Of a DNA stretch of 64,000 nucleotides, positions 1-8,102 are shown one piece after another. A program made the translations under genes and the position numbers. The notes below the pieces were generated by a model. It was not told where the DNA came from, did not search any database, and saw nothing but the letters and a program-made list of their open reading frames with translations. The DNA comes from Candidatus Barnesiella excrementavium (GTDB lineage: Bacteria; Bacteroidota; Bacteroidia; Bacteroidales; Barnesiellaceae), in the NCBI GenBank assembly GCA_019115485.1, contig DXDM01000059.1, forward strand, positions 124,001 to 188,000. Reading direction: 5' to 3'. The first letter of the stretch is position 1. Every line of letters begins with the position of its first letter.

Positions 1-17
1 GTTGTCCTGGAAACGGC

Positions 18-49
18 GAGACCCGCCGGAAATGTTTCCGGCGGGTCTC
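18..49 (-). terminator. Hairpin downstream of pfkA
   Basis: A perfect 15-bp inverted repeat (left arm 18-32, right arm 35-49) lies about 65 bases past the pfkA stop codon. In the leftward direction it is followed by a C/T-containing stretch but not by a strong T run, so it may terminate the pfkA operon or act as a 3' stabilising hairpin. Confidence 0.45.
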
Positions 50-114
50 GTATGAGTGGAATCGAGCGTGTTGTCCCCGATGGGTATCAACGTTTCTCTC
101 AGTTCTCCCTTTGC

Positions 115-1095
115 TTAGATTGAGAGTTTGCGCAGGGTGTTGAGCAACTCGCGGTCGATGGGCTTGTCGTTCTTGATAGCCTTGTTGAAGGGGACGTATT
201 CGATTTCGTTGTTGCGGATACCGATCATGACGTTGCGTTGGTCTTCGAGCAGGGCGTCGATGGCGGCAGCTCCCATGCGGCTGGCCAGGATACGGTCGTG
301 GGCCGTGGGTGAACCTCCGCGCTGGATATGGCCCAGAATGGTTACGCGCACGTCGTATTGCGGATACTCTTTCTGTACGCGTTCGGCCAGGTGCATGGCT
401 CCACCGGTGATGGGGCTTTCGGCCACGAGTACGATACTACTGTTCTTCGATTTGCGGAATCCGTTTTTAATCAGCTCTTCGAGTTGGTCGACCTCGGTCG
501 AAATCTCGGGAATGATGGCGGCCTCGGCTCCGGTGGCAATGGCTCCGTTGAGGGCGAGGAATCCGGCATCGCGGCCCATGACTTCGATGAAGAAGAGGCG
601 CTCGTGCGAGGTGGCCGTGTCGCGAATCTTGTCGACGGCCTCCATGATGGTGTTGAGCGCGGTGTCGTAGCCGATGGTGGTATCGGTGCCGTAGAGGTCG
701 TTGTCGATGGTGCCGGGCAGACCTACGATGGGGTAGTTGTTTTCGGTCGCGAAGATGCGGGCGCCGGTGAGGGTACCGTCTCCACCGATTACGACAAGAG
801 CGTCGATATTCTCTTTGACCAGCGTGTCGTAGGCAATCTTACGACCTTCGGCAGTTTTGAACTCCTGGCAGCGGGCGGTCTTCAAGATGGTACCGCCTTG
901 CTGTATGATGTTACTTACGTTTTGTGTTTTGAACGGTGCTATTTCGCCGGTGATAAGCCCCTTGTAACCCCGATAAATTCCTTTTACCTCAAATCCGTTG
1001 TAGATGGCTGCACGGGTTACCGCGCGAATGGCCGCATTCATTCCGGGAGCATCGCCTCCGGAAGTCAAAATACCTATACATTTAATTTGCGACAT
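115..1095 (-). CDS. pfkA: ATP-dependent 6-phosphofructokinase
   Basis: Phosphorylates fructose 6-phosphate to fructose 1,6-bisphosphate in cytosolic glycolysis. The 326-residue product has the usual bacterial PFK length. The nucleotide loop [10 protein letters not shown] is at residues 11-20, GGDGT at 104-108 (glycine at the position that marks ATP users), and the catalytic IDND motif near 130-133. The ATG at 1095 was chosen because the protein then starts [10 protein letters not shown] as in the family; the open frame extends 26 codons further upstream without homology. It is the last gene of the leftward porQ-cmk-ispH-pfkA run, but 152 bases separate it from ispH and a TATCTTTG box (1118-1125) suggests its own promoter. 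A second, PPi-type PFK is encoded at 27.9 kb. Confidence 0.95.
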   Translation of the reverse strand: MSQIKCIGILTSGGDAPGMNAAIRAVTRAAIYNGFEVKGIYRGYKGLITGEIAPFKTQNVSNIIQQGGTILKTARCQEFKTAEGRKIAYDTLVKENIDALVVIGGDGTLTGARIFATENNYPIVGLPGTIDNDLYGTDTTIGYDTALNTIMEAVDKIRDTATSHERLFFIEVMGRDAGFLALNGAIATGAEAAIIPEISTEVDQLEELIKNGFRKSKNSSIVLVAESPITGGAMHLAERVQKEYPQYDVRVTILGHIQRGGSPTAHDRILASRMGAAAIDALLEDQRNVMIGIRNNEIEYVPFNKAIKNDKPIDRELLNTLRKLSI

Positions 1096-1117
1096 ACCTG
1101 TAATGTTTAGTTCTTGG

Positions 1118-1125
1118 CAAAGATA
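1118..1125 (-). promoter_or_regulatory. Bacteroidetes -7 box of pfkA
   Basis: TATCTTFG-type element: the minus strand reads TATCTTTG, a match to the Bacteroidetes -7 consensus TAnnTTTG, 22 bases before the chosen pfkA start. No good TTTG -33 element is visible at 19-21 bases spacing, so this is a partial promoter call. Confidence 0.5.
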
Positions 1126-1247
1126 AAGATAAAAATCGAATAACCGATGCCGAGCGGAAAATGTTAGCCGCAAATCAATGTTTTTGTAACAACGGGTATC
1201 TGTTTACCTCTTGTTTGTCCGTGGGGTGCAGGCGTGTGAGAGGACCG

Positions 1248-2141
1248 TTATTTCCCGACAGAGGAATCGGAATTCTCTTTTTCGAGCAGCTGTTCTACAT
1301 ATTTCTGCACTTCGGTCATGAGCCAGCGGGGGGTCGAGGTAGCTCCGCAGATGCCGATGCTCTCTTTACCTTTGAGCCAGGCCGGGTCGATTTCGGAGAC
1401 GTCGGAGACGAGGTGCGACTGGGGGTTGACTTGCTGGCATTCGCCGAAGAGCACCCGGCCGTTGGAACTCTTCTTGCCGCAGACGAAAAGGACGAGGTCG
1501 TGCCGGCGGGCAAACTCGCGAATGTTGGGAATGCGGTTGGCTACCTGCCGGCAGATGGTGTCGAACGACTCGAAGTGGCCGTCGGGTTTCAGTTGCTTGA
1601 TTTCGTCGACAATGTGGCGGAAGCCTTCGACCGACTTGGTGGTCTGCGAGTAGAGGAGCAGTTTCTTGCGGAGGTCGATTTTGTCGAGGTCGTGACTGTT
1701 CTCGATGACCACGGCTTGCCCGCGGGTCTGACCCACGAGTCCGTTCACTTCGGCATGGCCGGTCTTGCCGTAGATGACAATCTGGGCCTCTTCGGGGGGA
1801 TTGGAGTCGTAGGCGGCTTTGATTTTGCGTTGCAGTTGCAGCACGACGGGGCAGGTGGCGTCGATAATCTCGATGTGGTTCTCGGCGGCGATGCGGTAGG
1901 TTTCGGGGGGCTCGCCGTGGGCCCGCAACAGCACCTTCACGTTGTGCAGCTGTTTAAGTTGCTCGTGGTCGATGGTGATGAGTCCTTTGGCTTTGAGCCG
2001 TTCCACCTCGTTGCTGTTGTGGACGATGTCGCCCAGGCAGTAGAGGTGACCGGTGCGGTCGAGCTCCTCCTCGGCCTTGCGTATGGCGGTGACTACTCCG
2101 AAGCAGAAGCCCGAGTGTTCGTCGATTTCAATGCGTGCCAT
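1248..2141 (-). CDS. ispH: 4-hydroxy-3-methylbut-2-enyl diphosphate reductase
   Basis: Last enzyme of the MEP isoprenoid pathway; reduces HMBPP to IPP and DMAPP with a [4Fe-4S] cluster. The 297-residue product has the three cluster cysteines in their family contexts: C13 (SGFCFG), C97 (DATCPV) and C197 (DTICRQ). The substrate-binding segment GHAEVNG lies near 128-134. It sits 36 bases downstream of cmk in the same direction, the same order as in other Bacteroidales. It feeds the polyprenyl synthetase encoded divergently at 4.35 kb. Confidence 0.95.
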   Translation of the reverse strand: MARIEIDEHSGFCFGVVTAIRKAEEELDRTGHLYCLGDIVHNSNEVERLKAKGLITIDHEQLKQLHNVKVLLRAHGEPPETYRIAAENHIEIIDATCPVVLQLQRKIKAAYDSNPPEEAQIVIYGKTGHAEVNGLVGQTRGQAVVIENSHDLDKIDLRKKLLLYSQTTKSVEGFRHIVDEIKQLKPDGHFESFDTICRQVANRIPNIREFARRHDLVLFVCGKKSSNGRVLFGECQQVNPQSHLVSDVSEIDPAWLKGKESIGICGATSTPRWLMTEVQKYVEQLLEKENSDSSVGK

Positions 2142-2177
2142 CTGTCTGTCTCTCCTTTCTACGGTGTCTTTTCGGGA

Positions 2178-2879
2178 TTATTGCTGGCGGGCGATGGCCT
2201 CGTTGTATCGGGCCAGCAGCCAGGCGTCCTGCTCGTCGATGGTCATGTGCGAGTTGTCGAGCAGAATGGCGTCGTCGGCCCGGCGCAGGGGGCTCTCCTT
2301 ACGGGTCTGGTCTATGTGGTCGCGTTTGTTGATATTGGCTACCACTTCGTCGAAATCGACCGCTACACCCTTGGCTTTCAGCTCGTCGACCCGGCGTTGG
2401 GCGCGGGTCTCGGCCGATGCCGTGACAAAGATTTTCAGTTCGGCCCGGGGGAATACGGTGGTGCCGATGTCGCGGCCGTCCATGACGATACCCTTGCGTT
2501 CGCCCATCTTCTGCTGGGCAGCCACCATGGCGGTGCGCACGAAGGGTATGGCGCTCACGGGGCTCACCTTGTCCGATACCCGCATGGAGCGAATCTCCTG
2601 CTCCACGTCCCGGCCGTTGAGGAAGGTGTGGGTCTTGCCCGTGGCGGGGTCGGGACGGAAGTCGATGTGAATGTCGTCCATCTGCGAGCGCAGCGCCTCG
2701 GTATCGACGGTGTCGCCGTCGATGAGGTTGTGGTCGAGACAATAGAGGGTGACGGCGCGGTACATGGCTCCGCTGTCGATATAGATGTAGCCGATGCGGC
2801 GGGCCAGGGCTTTGGCCATGGTGCTTTTGCCGCAAGACGAGAAACCGTCGATGGCAATGGTAATGCGAGGTTTATCCAT
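2178..2879 (-). CDS. cmk: Cytidylate kinase
   Basis: Phosphorylates CMP and dCMP to the diphosphates. The 233-residue product begins with an NMP-kinase P-loop, GFSSCGKST at residues 12-20, followed by the conserved [12 protein letters not shown] segment (residues 33-44) and the DGRDIGT motif typical of bacterial CMP kinases. It starts 9 bases after the porQ stop codon, so the two are almost surely cotranscribed. Linkage of porQ with cmk is known from Porphyromonas-type genomes. Confidence 0.95.
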   Translation of the reverse strand: MDKPRITIAIDGFSSCGKSTMAKALARRIGYIYIDSGAMYRAVTLYCLDHNLIDGDTVDTEALRSQMDDIHIDFRPDPATGKTHTFLNGRDVEQEIRSMRVSDKVSPVSAIPFVRTAMVAAQQKMGERKGIVMDGRDIGTTVFPRAELKIFVTASAETRAQRRVDELKAKGVAVDFDEVVANINKRDHIDQTRKESPLRRADDAILLDNSHMTIDEQDAWLLARYNEAIARQQ

Positions 2880-2888
2880 AGGTTTTGG

Positions 2889-3917
2889 TTATTTTTTGAA
2901 TTCAAAAAGATTGACCGAGAGGTTGACCATAAGGGTGGTGGCTCCCGTGTGTTGCTGGGCGAGGGCTACGCCCAGGCCGAACATGCGCACCTTGATGCCG
3001 CCACCGATGCTGAATCCCGAAAGGAAATTGCGGCTGGCCGTCTTCATGTCGGTACGGGTCTTGTAGTTATATCCCAACCCGAAATAAAGCCGGTCGGTAG
3101 GCAGATACTCCACGCCGAAGATGAGGTGACGGAAGAGGTTGTCGACAAAACCGCTTTTCTCGATGATGGCGTCGCCACTGGTGTAGGCATTGTTCTCAAT
3201 GGAGGGATAGGGCAGTTTCCACCGGGTGAGGTGACGGGCAGTAACCGATATCCGTATGGGGGCGTGTTGGAGGCTTTGGGTGTAGCCTATCTGCAAGTCG
3301 AAGGGCATGCGCTCGAAAGTCTCGTTGTAGCGCTTGATTTGTCCACCCAGATTGCGGGCCACGAGCGAGAGCGACAGGTCGTTGTCGGCATTGTAGTAGT
3401 TGATACCCAAGTCGACGGCAAGAGCCCACGAGGTGTATTGCTCGTAAGAGGAGTAAATGACCTTGGCGTTGATGCCGCCTCGCAGGAAGGAGTTGAAATC
3501 GTGCGAATAGATACCGTTGAACACAATGTCTTTGGGCGAAAACTCACCGGTGATGACCCCTGCTTCGTCGGCGCTTTTCATCTTGCCGTAGCCGTAGTAC
3601 TGGATACCGGCAGCCCAGGCACCCCGTTCGCCGGCCGCCTTGGCAAAGGTAGCTCCGGCCAGGTTGATGCCGCCCACATATTTCATGTAGTTGAGTCCCA
3701 GTTGCAGGTCCGATTCGGGCCCCAGCAGAGCCGGATTCTGGTTAATCAGGTTGACATCCTCGTCGATAACCGATATGTTGGTACCCCCCAGCGCATAGGC
3801 GTGGGTCGAGGTGGGAATGTTGAGAAAGTCGAACGAACTTGTCCCTTCTTGTCCCCTCCCGGCCAGGCAGGTGGCGAGAGCCAGCACTATTGATATGTAT
3901 CGAAGCGAGTATCTCAT
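2889..3917 (-). CDS. porQ: Type IX secretion system protein PorQ
   Basis: PorQ is a predicted outer-membrane beta-barrel protein of the type IX secretion machinery, belonging to the PorV/PorQ/FadL-like superfamily. The start at 3917 gives a 342-residue protein with a signal peptide (residues 1 to about 20, MRYSLRYISIVLALATCL then ARGQ-like end); the frame is open 16 codons further but those residues precede the leader. After it come FDFLNIPTSTHAYALGGTN and INQNPALLG, the N-terminal signature of this family, then alternating strands to a terminal F-K-K. It heads an operon with cmk, ispH and pfkA and is preceded by tandem promoter repeats. No other T9SS gene lies in the window. Confidence 0.88.
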   Translation of the reverse strand: MRYSLRYISIVLALATCLAGRGQEGTSSFDFLNIPTSTHAYALGGTNISVIDEDVNLINQNPALLGPESDLQLGLNYMKYVGGINLAGATFAKAAGERGAWAAGIQYYGYGKMKSADEAGVITGEFSPKDIVFNGIYSHDFNSFLRGGINAKVIYSSYEQYTSWALAVDLGINYYNADNDLSLSLVARNLGGQIKRYNETFERMPFDLQIGYTQSLQHAPIRISVTARHLTRWKLPYPSIENNAYTSGDAIIEKSGFVDNLFRHLIFGVEYLPTDRLYFGLGYNYKTRTDMKTASRNFLSGFSIGGGIKVRMFGLGVALAQQHTGATTLMVNLSVNLFEFKK

Positions 3918-3934
3918 AATTCGTTTTCGAGGGT

Positions 3935-3966
3935 CAAAGATAGTGAAAGGCGAGGGCAGTGGCAAA
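3935..3966 (-). promoter_or_regulatory. porQ promoter, repeat copy 1
   Basis: The minus strand reads TTTG (3966-3963), 20 bases, TATCTTTG (3942-3935), a full match to the Bacteroidetes housekeeping promoter TTTG-N20-TAnnTTTG. It ends 17 bases before the porQ start. Copies of the same element occur 83 and 166 bases upstream in the tandem repeat. Confidence 0.75.
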
Positions 3967-4139
3967 CGAAAACGGAGTTTTCAAGTTTGACAGAGCCGAG
4001 CCGCCTCCTTTCTTCTGGAAAGATAGTGAAAGGCGAGAGCAGAGGCAAACGAAAACGGAGTTTTCGAGTTTGACAGAGCCGAGCCGCCTCCTCTCTTCTT
4101 CAAAGATAGCGAACGGCGAGAGCCGTGGCAAACAAAGAC
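3936..4139. repeat. 83-bp tandem repeat carrying porQ promoters
   Basis: Two full units (3936-4018 and 4019-4101) and a partial third (4102 to about 4139), all with exactly 83-bp period and only scattered mismatches. Each unit carries the leftward promoter pair: TTTG at 3966-3963, 4049-4046 and 4132-4129, each 20 bases from TATCTTTG, TATCTTTC and TATCTTTG (ending at 3935, 4018, 4101). The repeat is therefore a promoter array facing porQ. The rest of the 432-base intergenic region (4140-4270) shows nothing recognisable. Confidence 0.8.
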
Positions 4140-4270
4140 AACGCTTTCGGGACTCTCCTGCCGGGGCCGTTTGCCTGCGGGCAAAACCTCTTTCAATGTT
4201 TAATAACGGGAAAAAGAGAAATAAAGTATATCATCGGCCCGGTTTGTGAATAAACTTATTTGTGCTTCTG

Positions 4271-4302
4271 TTTGTTCGACTCGGCAGAAATGATTAAATT
4301 TG
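4271..4302 (+). promoter_or_regulatory. Promoter of polyprenyl synthetase gene
   Basis: TTTG at 4271-4274, 20-base spacer, TAAATTTG at 4295-4302, a full match to TTTG-N20-TAnnTTTG. The start codon follows at 4350, giving a leader of about 40 bases. It diverges from the porQ promoter repeats. Confidence 0.7.
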
Positions 4303-4349
4303 ACCTCCGTTCTATTCTATGTAACACATCAAAAAACGATAATCTGATT

Positions 4350-5324
4350 ATGGAAGGTTTGCAAAAATATTTCGACACGATAGAGACCGCACTTTCAAAA
4401 ATAGAGTATGCTCCGTCGCCCGACGGGTTGTATGCGCCTGTGCGCTACGAACTTTCGTTGGGGGGCAAACGGGTGCGCCCGCTGTTGACCCTGCTCGCCT
4501 GCGAGTTGTTTGGCGGTGAGGCCGACAAGGCTATCGACGCGGCCGTGGGGCTGGAAGTGTTTCACAACTTCACCCTCCTGCACGACGACGTGATGGACAA
4601 GGCCGATGTGCGTCGGGGCAAGCCTACCGTACACAAGGTGTGGGACGAGAATACGGCCATTCTCTCGGGCGATGCGATGGAGATTATCGCCTTCCGTTAC
4701 ATGGCCCGCACTCCGGCTCCGCACACGGCGGCGGTCGTCGACTGGTTCCTGAAAACGGCCCTCGAAATCTGCGAGGGACAGCAGTTTGATATGGAGTTTG
4801 AGAGCCGCGACGATGTGACCGAAGCCGAATACATCGAGATGATACGCCTCAAAACGGCCGTGCTGCTGGGCGGTGCCTTGAAGATTGGCGCCATCATAGG
4901 CGGTGCCGGAGCCGACGATGCCGACCGCATCTACCGTTTCGGCGAGTCGCTGGGGCTGGCCTTCCAGTTGCAGGACGACTGGCTCGATGTCTATGGCGAC
5001 CCGGCCCGTTTCGGCAAGAAGATTGGCGGCGACATTCTCAACAACAAGAAGACCTATATGCTCATCAACGCCCAGCGTCGTGCCCGGGGTACCGATGCCG
5101 GGGAGCTGTCGCGCTGGTTGTCGGCGACCGACTATGACCCGGCCGAGAAGATTTCGGCCGTGACGGCGCTCTACAACCGGTTGGGCGTGGGCGAATTGTG
5201 CCTGCAACAGGTCGACCTGTACAGTGGCCGGGCCATCGAGGCGTTGCAGCAGATTGCCGTGCCCGAGGAGGCGAAACAGCCGTTGTACGACCTGGCCCGC
5301 CGGCTGATTAAACGAGACCATTGA
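4350..5324 (+). CDS. Polyprenyl synthetase family protein
   Basis: Trans-prenyltransferase that elongates allylic diphosphates with IPP, probably to make the menaquinone side chain or farnesyl/geranylgeranyl precursors. From the ATG at 4350 the protein has 324 residues, normal for the family. The first aspartate-rich motif DDVMD is at 79-83, preceded by FHNFTLLH; the second, DDWLD, at 209-213. GGKRVRP near 38-44 is the IPP-binding segment. Product chain length cannot be read reliably. The longer open frame (30 codons upstream) spans the promoter and is not used. It is first in a three-gene run with the unknown gene at 5353 and tatD. Confidence 0.9.
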   Translation: MEGLQKYFDTIETALSKIEYAPSPDGLYAPVRYELSLGGKRVRPLLTLLACELFGGEADKAIDAAVGLEVFHNFTLLHDDVMDKADVRRGKPTVHKVWDENTAILSGDAMEIIAFRYMARTPAPHTAAVVDWFLKTALEICEGQQFDMEFESRDDVTEAEYIEMIRLKTAVLLGGALKIGAIIGGAGADDADRIYRFGESLGLAFQLQDDWLDVYGDPARFGKKIGGDILNNKKTYMLINAQRRARGTDAGELSRWLSATDYDPAEKISAVTALYNRLGVGELCLQQVDLYSGRAIEALQQIAVPEEAKQPLYDLARRLIKRDH

Positions 5325-5352
5325 TTTCCCCATGAAATAAACGCTTCACGCC

Positions 5353-6057
5353 ATGCCCTACCGCCGATTGCCCAATACCGACAAAGCCCGCATTACCGCC
5401 CTCGAAAAGGGGGTGGCTATGGAGCACGCCTGCGATGTGGAGCATCAGGCCGCTTCGTACAAGACGCTGAACGAGGCCCGAGCCCTGATGCGACGGTTCA
5501 AGAGTGCGGTGGAGCAGTTCCAATATTGCTACACGGCTCAGGCCGAGGCCAACCGGCAGTATCAGAATCACCTGAAAATGGCGCGTCTCTACATCTCGCA
5601 CTTTATCCAGGTGCTCAATCTGGCGGTGGTGCGCAACGAGGTGCGCAAGGAGCACAAACCGTTCTACGGACTCGACCCCGACGATTTTACCGTGCCCGAC
5701 CTCACGAGCGAGAAGCATATCCTCATGTGGGGCGAACGGCTCATCGAGGGGGAGCGTGAGCGGCTTTCGCACGGGGGTGCCCCCATCTACAACCCCACGA
5801 TTGCCAAGGTGAAGGTGCACTACGATATTTTCAAAGATGCCTATTACGAGCAGCAGAACTACAAGCTCAACACCACCCGCTCGCAGTCGGGGCTCGATGC
5901 GCTGCGCGAGGAGGCCGACCGCATCATTCTCGACCTGTGGAACCAGGTGGAAGCCTTCTATGCCGCGCTTCCGCCGGCCGAACGGCTGGCTCGTTGCCGG
6001 GACTACGGTATCGTCTATTATTACCGAAGCGGCGAAAAACGACCCGAAAATGATTGA
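5353..6057 (+). CDS. Conserved hypothetical protein
   Basis: A 234-residue soluble, charged protein of unknown function. No signal peptide or membrane segment is visible. Residues about 40-75 are helix- and coiled-coil-like (QFQYCYTAQAEANRQYQ), the middle has a short aromatic stretch (HKPFYGLDPDDF), and the C-terminus is again helical. It begins 28 bases after the prenyl synthetase stop and overlaps the tatD start by 8 bases, so it is clearly in that operon. I do not recognise a named family; it resembles conserved Bacteroidales proteins of unknown role. Confidence 0.75.
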   Translation: MPYRRLPNTDKARITALEKGVAMEHACDVEHQAASYKTLNEARALMRRFKSAVEQFQYCYTAQAEANRQYQNHLKMARLYISHFIQVLNLAVVRNEVRKEHKPFYGLDPDDFTVPDLTSEKHILMWGERLIEGERERLSHGGAPIYNPTIAKVKVHYDIFKDAYYEQQNYKLNTTRSQSGLDALREEADRIILDLWNQVEAFYAALPPAERLARCRDYGIVYYYRSGEKRPEND

Positions 6058-6817
6058 TACGCATACCCATATTTATCTCGAAGAGTTTGACGACGACCGC
6101 GACGAGGTGGTGCGTCGTGCCCGCGAGGCGGGCGTGGAGCGGGTGATTCTGCCCAATGTTGACCTCACCACGGTGACCTCCATGCAGGCCACCCACGACC
6201 GCTACCCCGGTTATTGCCGCATGGCCATGGGGCTGCACCCCACCTCGGTCGAAGCCGATTACCGCGAACAACTCGACCGCACGCATGCGCTGCTGCTTGC
6301 CGGCGACTATTGCGCCGTGGGCGAGATAGGGCTCGACCTCTACTGGGACAAGAGTTTCGCCCGGGAGCAGGAGGAGGCTTTTGCCGTGCAGACGACTTGG
6401 GCCGTCGAGCTCGACCTGCCCGTGATTATCCACTGCCGCGAGGCCTTTGCCGCGATGGTGGCGCTGTTGCAGTCGGGGCGGGTGCCGTCGTTCCGGGGAG
6501 TGTTCCACAGCTTTACCGGCACGGCCGACGAGGTGTGCACCCTGCGCACGTTGGGCGACTACTACTTCGGGATAAACGGCATCGTCACCTTCAAGAACGC
6601 ACACCTCGAAGAGATGGTGCGCGAGGTGGGCATCGACCGACTTTTGCTCGAGACCGATGCTCCCTATCTGGCCCCCGTACCCTACCGGGGCAAGCGCAAC
6701 GAACCGTCGTATCTGCCCCGCATGGCCCAGCGCATAGCCGATATTCTGGGCGTGACGGTTGCCGAGGTCGAGGCGGCTACCACGGCCAATGCCTTTCGCC
6801 TGTTCGGGGAGTGGTGA
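6050..6817 (+). CDS. TatD family metal-dependent hydrolase
   Basis: Amidohydrolase-superfamily protein of the TatD group, metal-dependent deoxyribonucleases linked to DNA repair or DNA fragmentation. The ATG at 6050 gives 255 residues starting MIDTHTH, where the two histidines are metal ligands. GEIGLDLYW (metal-bridging Glu), IHCREAF, FHSFTG and LLETDAPYL follow in family order, the last with the metal-binding Asp. The frame is open 71 codons upstream, but that part only shadows the preceding gene. The 8-base overlap with the upstream gene implies translational coupling. Confidence 0.9.
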   Translation: MIDTHTHIYLEEFDDDRDEVVRRAREAGVERVILPNVDLTTVTSMQATHDRYPGYCRMAMGLHPTSVEADYREQLDRTHALLLAGDYCAVGEIGLDLYWDKSFAREQEEAFAVQTTWAVELDLPVIIHCREAFAAMVALLQSGRVPSFRGVFHSFTGTADEVCTLRTLGDYYFGINGIVTFKNAHLEEMVREVGIDRLLLETDAPYLAPVPYRGKRNEPSYLPRMAQRIADILGVTVAEVEAATTANAFRLFGEW

Positions 6818-6840
6818 AGTCATATTGCACCGCGCTGCGG

Positions 6841-6910
6841 GGGAATACGATGTAGCATTTTCTTCTCTAATCTATTGGACATGTGATAAAAATCGATAAC
6901 TTTACGACCG
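6841..6910 (+). repeat. Duplicated 5' region, copy A
   Basis: About 70 bases that align with 7621-7690 at roughly three-quarters identity and a fixed offset of 780 bases. It includes a weak promoter-like pair, TTG at 6875-6877 and TAACTTTA at 6897-6904. The start codons that follow in the two copies (6936 and 7716) are also exactly 780 bases apart. Confidence 0.6.
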
Positions 6911-6935
6911 TCTCATAACCCGGCCGTCTACTTGT

Positions 6936-7276
6936 ATGGGAAAAATTCTTTGTCGTATCTCTGGGGCGTGGTGGCTTCTACAAGGCTTGGATTGGCTATT
7001 CGATTTCTCTCCGATTTAACCGCTTTTCTGATGTTAGGAGTATTGGGCCTGTTCCCGATTGTTGGCGTGTTTTTCAGAACCTTTACGAGATATAAAATTG
7101 GAGCGCAGGTGGGGCTAATCGTTTATACGGTACTTATATCGACATTTATCGTTGTCGTGATGGGGGTTCTCTCTCCTGCCGTCGAGTTGGCTCTCCTTTT
7201 CCTGATGGTAGGGTTGGGAAATATTGTGCTTACGGTGATAGAATCATGGCGGACGTTTTTTCATACGGAAATATAG
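6936..7276 (+). pseudogene. Small membrane protein, apparently frameshifted (copy A)
   Basis: From ATG 6936 the frame reads MGKILCRISGAWWLLQGLDW and stops at TAA 7017-7019. The downstream frame (shifted by -1), open from before 6995 to 7276, encodes a strongly hydrophobic protein with about three membrane segments (FLMLGVLGLFPIVGVFF; IVYTVLISTFIVVVMGV; LALLFLMVGLGNIVL). Joined, they would make a membrane protein of about 113 residues. The alternative is that the second frame starts at TTG 6932 or ATG 7030 by itself. I prefer a broken gene or a frameshift because the ATG position is conserved in copy B. Base composition is poorer in GC than the neighbours. Confidence 0.5.
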
Positions 7277-7299
7277 ATATAAAATCGGTCGGATAGAAC

Positions 7300-7625
7300 A
7301 TCTCGGGGAAGAGTTGTTTTTCTCTCTTTATTCTGGTTCCCATCAGGTGATGGGTGATGTTCATTCTTCTCAGCAGCGAGAAGAACGAACCAAGAAGCGC
7401 CGCCGCTGTGATCGGGCTCTGTCGCCGCCCTCGGGGCTGCGGAACTCGCTGCGCTCAGACAATCCTCGCCCTCATGCCCGTGGTCGACTGGCCTCCTCCC
7501 GGCCCGATAAAGGCGGAAGGGGGAACGCTGTACGCTTCCCTGTTTGGCGTGTCATTCTGTGTCGAGCTTTTGGACCCCGCATCGTTGTGCAGGGTGACAA
7601 GACACCCCCATCGAGTGCGAGGTGA
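7300..7625. repeat. GC-rich intergenic element with REP-like palindromes
   Basis: The 439 bases between the two small membrane-protein genes have no convincing gene. Positions about 7370-7520 are GC-rich and have coding-like open frames on one strand rich in Arg, Ser and Pro, typical of spurious ORFs in structured repeats. Around 7575-7600 and 7606-7622 are imperfect copies of a palindromic motif, GACCCCGCATCG...GTGCGGGGTGAC, which recurs at 8071-8095, 18106-18122 and 29728-29742. I interpret it as a dispersed intergenic repeat; no transposase was found. Confidence 0.4.
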
Positions 7626-7690
7626 TACGCTGCTGCATCTTCGTCTCTATTCTCTTGGATATGTGCAGGAAAATACATACCTTGACGATG
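7621..7690 (+). repeat. Duplicated 5' region, copy B
   Basis: Partner of 6841-6910 at an offset of 780 bases. Contains a weak promoter-like pair, TTG at 7655-7657 and TACCTTGA at 7678-7685, in the same register as in copy A. Confidence 0.6.
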
Positions 7691-7715
7691 CTGAATTTCG
7701 GTATGCATTAAACCT

Positions 7716-8032
7716 ATGCTAAAATTTATGAATAATAAGAAATTGAATAAGATATTACAGACGTATTTATACTGTTTTCTTTGATAGTAATTGTTTATAG
7801 TGCTTTATTTATTATCAGCCAGGAAGTTAATATAAAGTATTATTTCGAAAATTCCTTACCCAACGGCAGTAATAACTCGATTCCTATTTGTCAAAAAGAC
7901 TTTTTCTTAGAGTTGATATTATATGCTAAAGTTCTTCTTTTTTATGCTATATACGGGCTGTTTTTATCAATCTCTTGTATAGTAACTAAAATTCCGTACC
8001 GAGATTCGGAATCCAGGAATAAAGGTCGATGA
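7716..8032 (+). pseudogene. Small membrane protein, apparently frameshifted (copy B)
   Basis: From ATG 7716 the frame reads MLKFMNNKKLNKILQTY and on to CFL, stopping at TGA 7782-7784. The -1 frame continues from a TTG at 7781 to 8032 and encodes a hydrophobic segment (IVIVYSALFII), a polar loop with a cysteine, and a second hydrophobic segment (AKVLLFYAIYGLFLSISCIV). A shift in the T-rich run at 7775-7783 would join them into one protein of about 105 residues with an intact first membrane helix. The stop and TTG overlap (TTGA), so reinitiation is also possible. Strikingly AT-rich compared with flanking genes, which suggests recent acquisition. Confidence 0.5.
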
Positions 8033-8070
8033 GTATCCGCAGGTGGCTTTCCTCACCCTCGCACTTTCTG

Positions 8071-8095
8071 GCCCCCGCATCGAGTGCGGGGTGAC
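8071..8095. repeat. REP-like palindrome
   Basis: CCCCGCA (8073-8079), loop TCGAG, TGCGGGG (8085-8091), followed by GTGACGGG. This is the cleanest copy in the window of a small dispersed palindrome; it may also serve as a terminator for the leftward araC-type gene that ends at 8103. Confidence 0.5.
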
Positions 8096-8102
8096 GGGGA
8101 TA

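Noticed and set aside
1161-3893. A 910-codon open frame on the plus strand.
   Set aside because: It runs antisense to ispH, cmk and porQ and has the Val/Gly/Asp-rich composition expected of the opposite strand of GC-biased genes.
6932-7276. Reading the small membrane gene from TTG 6932 as an intact 114-residue protein.
   Set aside because: The ATG at 6936 keeps the exact offset to the ATG of the paralogous copy, and the TTG-started N-terminus does not look like a membrane protein start.
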